Of a stretch of 64,000 nt of DNA, positions 60,865 to 64,000 are shown one piece after another; within the stretch, counting starts at the first letter, position 1; each line of letters begins with the position of its first letter. The notes beneath the pieces are model-generated. The model was not told the origin of the DNA, did not search any database, and saw only the letters and a list, made by a program, of their open reading frames with translations. The stretch is from a bacterium 0.1xD8-71. Lineage in GTDB: Bacteria; Bacillota; Clostridia; Lachnospirales; Lachnospiraceae. Location: the NCBI GenBank assembly GCA_003612405.1, contig RAYR01000010.1:62001-126000 (forward strand). The letters run 5' to 3'. Made by a program: the position numbers and the translations under genes.

Positions 60865-62006
60865 AGACCACACGTACTCCCGTCATAAAAAGCCCTGATC
60901 TGCTCCGTGATATATGACACCTGGTCTGAAGTCAGCTTGTAGAACATGGGCAAACGCAGAATCCGTTCACTCTCCTTCGTAGTATAACGGTCTTCCCCAT
61001 GGAACCTGCCAAATTTCATTCCCGCAGGCGCAGAATGAAGCGGCACATAATGAAATACCGAAAGAATCTCTTTCTCTTTCAGATACGCAATCAATCTGCT
61101 TCTCTCTTCCATATCCTTCGTCTTAATATAGAACATATGGGCATTGTGCGTACAATATGGCGGAATATAGGGCAATTCGATTCTTCCAGATTCTGCCAGC
61201 GGCATAAGCTGCTCCCAGTACTCCTGCCAGCGGTCAAGCCTGGCCTGTGTAATCTCTTCTGCCAATTCCAACTGAGCATAAAGATAAGCGGCATTCATAT
61301 CGCTTGGCAGGTAGGAAGATCCAAAGTTCTGCCAGCGGTACTTGTCCACCTGCCCCCGGAAATACTGACTCCTGTCCGTACCTTTTTCCCGGAAAATCTC
61401 TGCATTTAAAATATCTTTTTCATCCCGGATCAGGAGCGCACCGCCCTCACCCATACTGAAATTCTTTGTCTCATGAAAACTAAAACATCCAAACTCTCCA
61501 AAGGTACCGAGGGCCTTGCCCTTATAATCCGCCATAATACCCTGCGCCGCATCTTCCACCACCATCAGATGATGCCGTCTGGCAATCTCCATAATGGCAT
61601 CCATCTCACATCCTACACCTGCATAATGAACCGGTGCAATCGCCTTCGTCCGATCTGTAATGGCATCTTCAATCAGTTTTTCATCTATATTCATGGTATC
61701 TGGCCTGATATCCACAAAGACGGCAGTAGCTCCCCGCAGCACAAAAGCGTTGGCTGTAGACACAAACGTATAGGAGGGCATAATGACTTCATCCCCCGGC
61801 CTGATATCCAGAAGCAGTGCCGCCAGTTCCGTTGCATGCGTACAGGAAGTGGTCAACAGACATTTCATAGTACCCGTCTGCGCCTCAATCCATTCACTGC
61901 ATTTTCTGGTAAAAGGCCCGTCCCCGCAGATCTTCTGATTTTCTACGGCCTGCCGCATATATTCAAACTCTTTTCCCGAAAAGGGTGGTACATTAAAATT
62001 AATCAT
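60861..62006 (-). CDS. wecE: dTDP-4-amino-4,6-dideoxygalactose transaminase, WecE/RffA type
   Basis: A 381-residue DegT-type aminotransferase. It has INFNVPPFSGKEFEYMRQA, TTSCTHATELAALLLDI, VVEDAAQGI and the Schiff-base K181 in FSFHETKNFSMGEGGALL, numbered as in E. coli WecE; REKGTDRSQYFRGQVDKY is a further WecE block. It should aminate dTDP-4-keto-6-deoxyglucose to dTDP-Fuc4N. The genes for the dTDP-keto sugar (rmlA, rmlB) are not in the window. Acetylation by the nearby GNAT would give dTDP-Fuc4NAc. GGAGG five bases before the ATG at 62006 fixes the start; an earlier ATG 12 codons up does not fit. Confidence 0.9.
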   Translation of the reverse strand: MINFNVPPFSGKEFEYMRQAVENQKICGDGPFTRKCSEWIEAQTGTMKCLLTTSCTHATELAALLLDIRPGDEVIMPSYTFVSTANAFVLRGATAVFVDIRPDTMNIDEKLIEDAITDRTKAIAPVHYAGVGCEMDAIMEIARRHHLMVVEDAAQGIMADYKGKALGTFGEFGCFSFHETKNFSMGEGGALLIRDEKDILNAEIFREKGTDRSQYFRGQVDKYRWQNFGSSYLPSDMNAAYLYAQLELAEEITQARLDRWQEYWEQLMPLAESGRIELPYIPPYCTHNAHMFYIKTKDMEERSRLIAYLKEKEILSVFHYVPLHSAPAGMKFGRFHGEDRYTTKESERILRLPMFYKLTSDQVSYITEQIRAFYDGSTCGL

Positions 62007-62040
62007 AATAGCCTCCATTTCCAAATATTCACTAACGCTC

Positions 62041-62070
62041 ATTGTACCATAATTGCCATGGATTCCGCAA
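62041..62070 (-). promoter_or_regulatory. Promoter candidate before the wecE-type gene
   Basis: On the minus strand TTGCGG (62065-62070) and TACAAT (62041-62046) have an 18-bp spacer and lie about 35 bp before the start at 62006, in an 81-bp gap. It may add transcription to that coming from the gene upstream. Confidence 0.45.
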
Positions 62071-62087
62071 GTTTATGGCAGATAGAA

Positions 62088-63971
62088 TCAGTTCCTCCTG
62101 CTTTCATACACCACATACCCAGCATTACTGAAACTTTCCGCATACCCGTACTTGCGCATGAACGCACCCAGCCTTGCAAGCTTCTCATCTCCACGCATCT
62201 TCTCCTGGTCTACGCCAAACCAGTTCATGGCCTCTGCGTCCTCGCTCAGATAGGCAGCCGCCGGGGTTGCCAGAATAATAACCGGCCTCTCCTCTCCTTC
62301 TTCTATTCTTCGCTCCACCTGCTCCATATCCCGGTCAAACTCCGCCATACGATAGGAGTCAAGATCCGGCCAGAATGTAGACAGCGCAGGGGGCATATCC
62401 AGCAGATAGCCAAGCCCCGGTATCTCTCCATAACAGATTATCTGACGGCCCGACAGACCGGCCGTCTGTACGTAAATGGCAAGTTCTTCAAGCAATTCTC
62501 CGTTATCCTGGTTTGTATAGACGCCTGCCGCTTTCGCCGGTGTCTCTATCTGTGTATCTCTCTTTTCTCCCCACACACCATCCTGAAATACAAAGCACCC
62601 ATGAAATCCAATGCTCTGTACCAAGACAAACACGAGCAGAATCACCAGCGGTACTTTCCATGTCAGACTGCGAAGACTTCCCGCGGATGCTCGAAACCAA
62701 TCATAAATCACCCACAGGAAAAACGGCACCGCAAGAAACAGATTATTCATAATAGGATACAGGTGATTATTACTGCCCAGAGGCGTTATAAAAATCAACA
62801 GAATCACCAACAGAGCAAACACCCTCTGCTCCTGGCTGACACGCCTGCCCGCCAGACAGTAAACCGCCGCCAAAATACACAAGAGAAGCAACAGCACTAC
62901 CGGATAGTACATGCTTCTGTAATCATAATACTCTAAAGTAAACATGCCCCGGCCCCAGTAAAAGCGGAGCAAAAGCAGAAAAATACTTACATATATAACA
63001 AGACATGTTCCACGGGAAATCCTGCTTCCCTTTCCGTCCCCTGCCAGCCGGCCAGCCATGCGAAACAAAATCCAGCCGCCAAGCATACAGATTCCCGCAA
63101 ACAACAGCCAGAACAGGCCCCGTCCATAATCGCCAAACATGCCCGTCAGCATGGACAATGGTTTATAATCCGCCGCCTTTTCCGTCATGGCAAACATGGT
63201 CTGTATCATAGCCGGATAAGCCTGCCAGCCATAGCGGATACCAATAACCACCAAAGGAATCCCAAATCCGATCAGATAACCGTCGAGGCACCATATGATA
63301 GACCGTACGATTTTACCAAAAAAGTAAATTCCTGAGGAATTAACCTTTGTGGAAGAATCCACTGCGGAATTTGACTTTCTGTCCGTCAACCACACCCCGT
63401 ACCAGACAACCAGAATCAACGCCGCCTGCACCACGTTGGGCATACGCACCGCCACATTAGCCCCCAGGCAGACACCTGCCGCCGCGAAGTACCATCTGCG
63501 GTTTTTCTCCTTATCTTCCAAAATCCCCAGATATAACAGCAGGCTCCCCGCCGTCAGCAGAAGATAGGTAAGATAATTATACAGAATGACCGACGGACAC
63601 CAGCACAATCCAAGGGCTGCAAATTCACCGGCAGCCAAAAGCATCGCCGGCATCTTCCCCCGCAGCACCAAATAGGCTGTGAGCGCAATAAGTGCCGGTA
63701 TCAGCCCCGTATAAAAATTCATTCCCAGAAGGGTATTTCCAAAAGGCAGATGCATCAGCAGGCTGCCCCATACATTAGCCAGGAAAGTAGCCACAATCCA
63801 GGTACCATTCATCTGTCCGAAATACTGGAAATTGGACAGGCTGTATGTGGTATCCGACACATCAATTCCCTGGTTTATCTTAAGAAGGGGATACAAAAAC
63901 AATACCAGCGGAAATACGATATTCTCTATGAACTTTTGATTCTTTCCATAAAATCTCTTTACCTGCTCCAT
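62088..63971 (-). CDS. Polytopic membrane protein, possible GT-C glycosyltransferase
   Basis: A 627-residue protein with about twelve helices and a C-terminal external domain (about 480-627, after the last helix). The first external loop has INQGIDVSDTTYSLSNFQYFG, with D-x-x-D placed as in GT-C enzymes. RMPNVVQAALILVVW and SNNHLYPIMNN are further blocks of this membrane family, which I do not name. It is complete: GGAAAGAG precedes the ATG at 63971, and 29 bp of the window remain upstream. It probably handles a polyprenyl-linked sugar or oligosaccharide outside the membrane. Confidence 0.65.
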   Translation of the reverse strand: MEQVKRFYGKNQKFIENIVFPLVLFLYPLLKINQGIDVSDTTYSLSNFQYFGQMNGTWIVATFLANVWGSLLMHLPFGNTLLGMNFYTGLIPALIALTAYLVLRGKMPAMLLAAGEFAALGLCWCPSVILYNYLTYLLLTAGSLLLYLGILEDKEKNRRWYFAAAGVCLGANVAVRMPNVVQAALILVVWYGVWLTDRKSNSAVDSSTKVNSSGIYFFGKIVRSIIWCLDGYLIGFGIPLVVIGIRYGWQAYPAMIQTMFAMTEKAADYKPLSMLTGMFGDYGRGLFWLLFAGICMLGGWILFRMAGRLAGDGKGSRISRGTCLVIYVSIFLLLLRFYWGRGMFTLEYYDYRSMYYPVVLLLLLCILAAVYCLAGRRVSQEQRVFALLVILLIFITPLGSNNHLYPIMNNLFLAVPFFLWVIYDWFRASAGSLRSLTWKVPLVILLVFVLVQSIGFHGCFVFQDGVWGEKRDTQIETPAKAAGVYTNQDNGELLEELAIYVQTAGLSGRQIICYGEIPGLGYLLDMPPALSTFWPDLDSYRMAEFDRDMEQVERRIEEGEERPVIILATPAAAYLSEDAEAMNWFGVDQEKMRGDEKLARLGAFMRKYGYAESFSNAGYVVYESRRN

Positions 63972-64000
63972 ACCGTCTCTTTCCGCTCAGATTTCTTTCC

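Noticed and set aside
61473..62936. Long plus-strand open frame (487 codons) over the wecE-type gene and the 62088 gene
   Set aside because: It is antisense to two well-supported genes, crosses their intergenic promoter, lacks a ribosome binding site and its translation shows no domain, only the Cys/His/Arg-rich bias of a shadow frame.

Overview
The window is almost wholly a cell-surface polysaccharide biosynthesis region, and nearly every gene lies on the minus strand. Strong GGAGG-type ribosome binding sites, chains of ATGA and TAATG overlaps, and families such as DUF6020, DUF6056, DUF3990/DUF3791 and a cysteine-rich IS30 transposase point to a Bacillota anaerobe, most likely a Lachnospiraceae. 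This is inference from gene content; no rRNA or housekeeping gene is present to confirm it. No tRNA, rRNA or CRISPR array was seen.

Read in the direction of transcription (high to low coordinates), the upper block (64.0 to 25.7 kb) starts with membrane proteins that look like lipid-linked glycosyltransferases, a WecE-type aminotransferase with a GNAT acetyltransferase, and a first MBOAT + SGNH acylation pair. It continues with a large O-antigen-ligase-like protein, a Pgl-type initiation set (4,6-dehydratase, aminotransferase, phosphoglycosyltransferase with D93-E94), a PLP enzyme + ATP-grasp ligase pair, a TviB/TviC-type UDP-GalNAcA pair, a sugar formyltransferase-like gene, a deacetylase and several GT4 enzymes. 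A DUF3791/DUF3990/DUF3791 toxin-antitoxin-like module is embedded next by stop/start overlap. After it comes the most striking segment (35.2 to 28.1 kb): a Dlt-like set (SGNH, adenylating ligase, carrier protein, MBOAT) with a formyltransferase between the ligase and the carrier. The block ends with a frameshifted MFS transporter, a GT4 gene and a clear intrinsic terminator at 25.66-25.71 kb.

A more AT-rich accessory island occupies 25.5 to 18.9 kb. It holds two unrecognised membrane proteins, an IS30-type element, a tandem repeat, a RelB/DinJ + YoeB toxin-antitoxin pair, and an ATPase/PD-(D/E)XK protein paired with an XRE regulator whose C-terminal half resembles FliG. The ATPase promoter carries four iterons at an exact 15-bp spacing.

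The lower block (18.9 to 0 kb) has its own promoter. It encodes a second deacetylase, two AsnB-type amidotransferases, a third SGNH protein, GT2/GT4/GT11/GT17 transferases, an ABC exporter of the flippase type and a second polymerase-like protein, and it runs off the window in a GT2 gene. Many functions occur twice (Wzy-like, MBOAT, DUF6020, AsnB, formyltransferase, deacetylase, aminotransferase, GT11), which suggests two or more polysaccharide pathways side by side. A 51-bp direct repeat that includes a start codon and ribosome binding site lies at 17.9 and 40.3 kb and brackets both the accessory island and the Dlt-like module.
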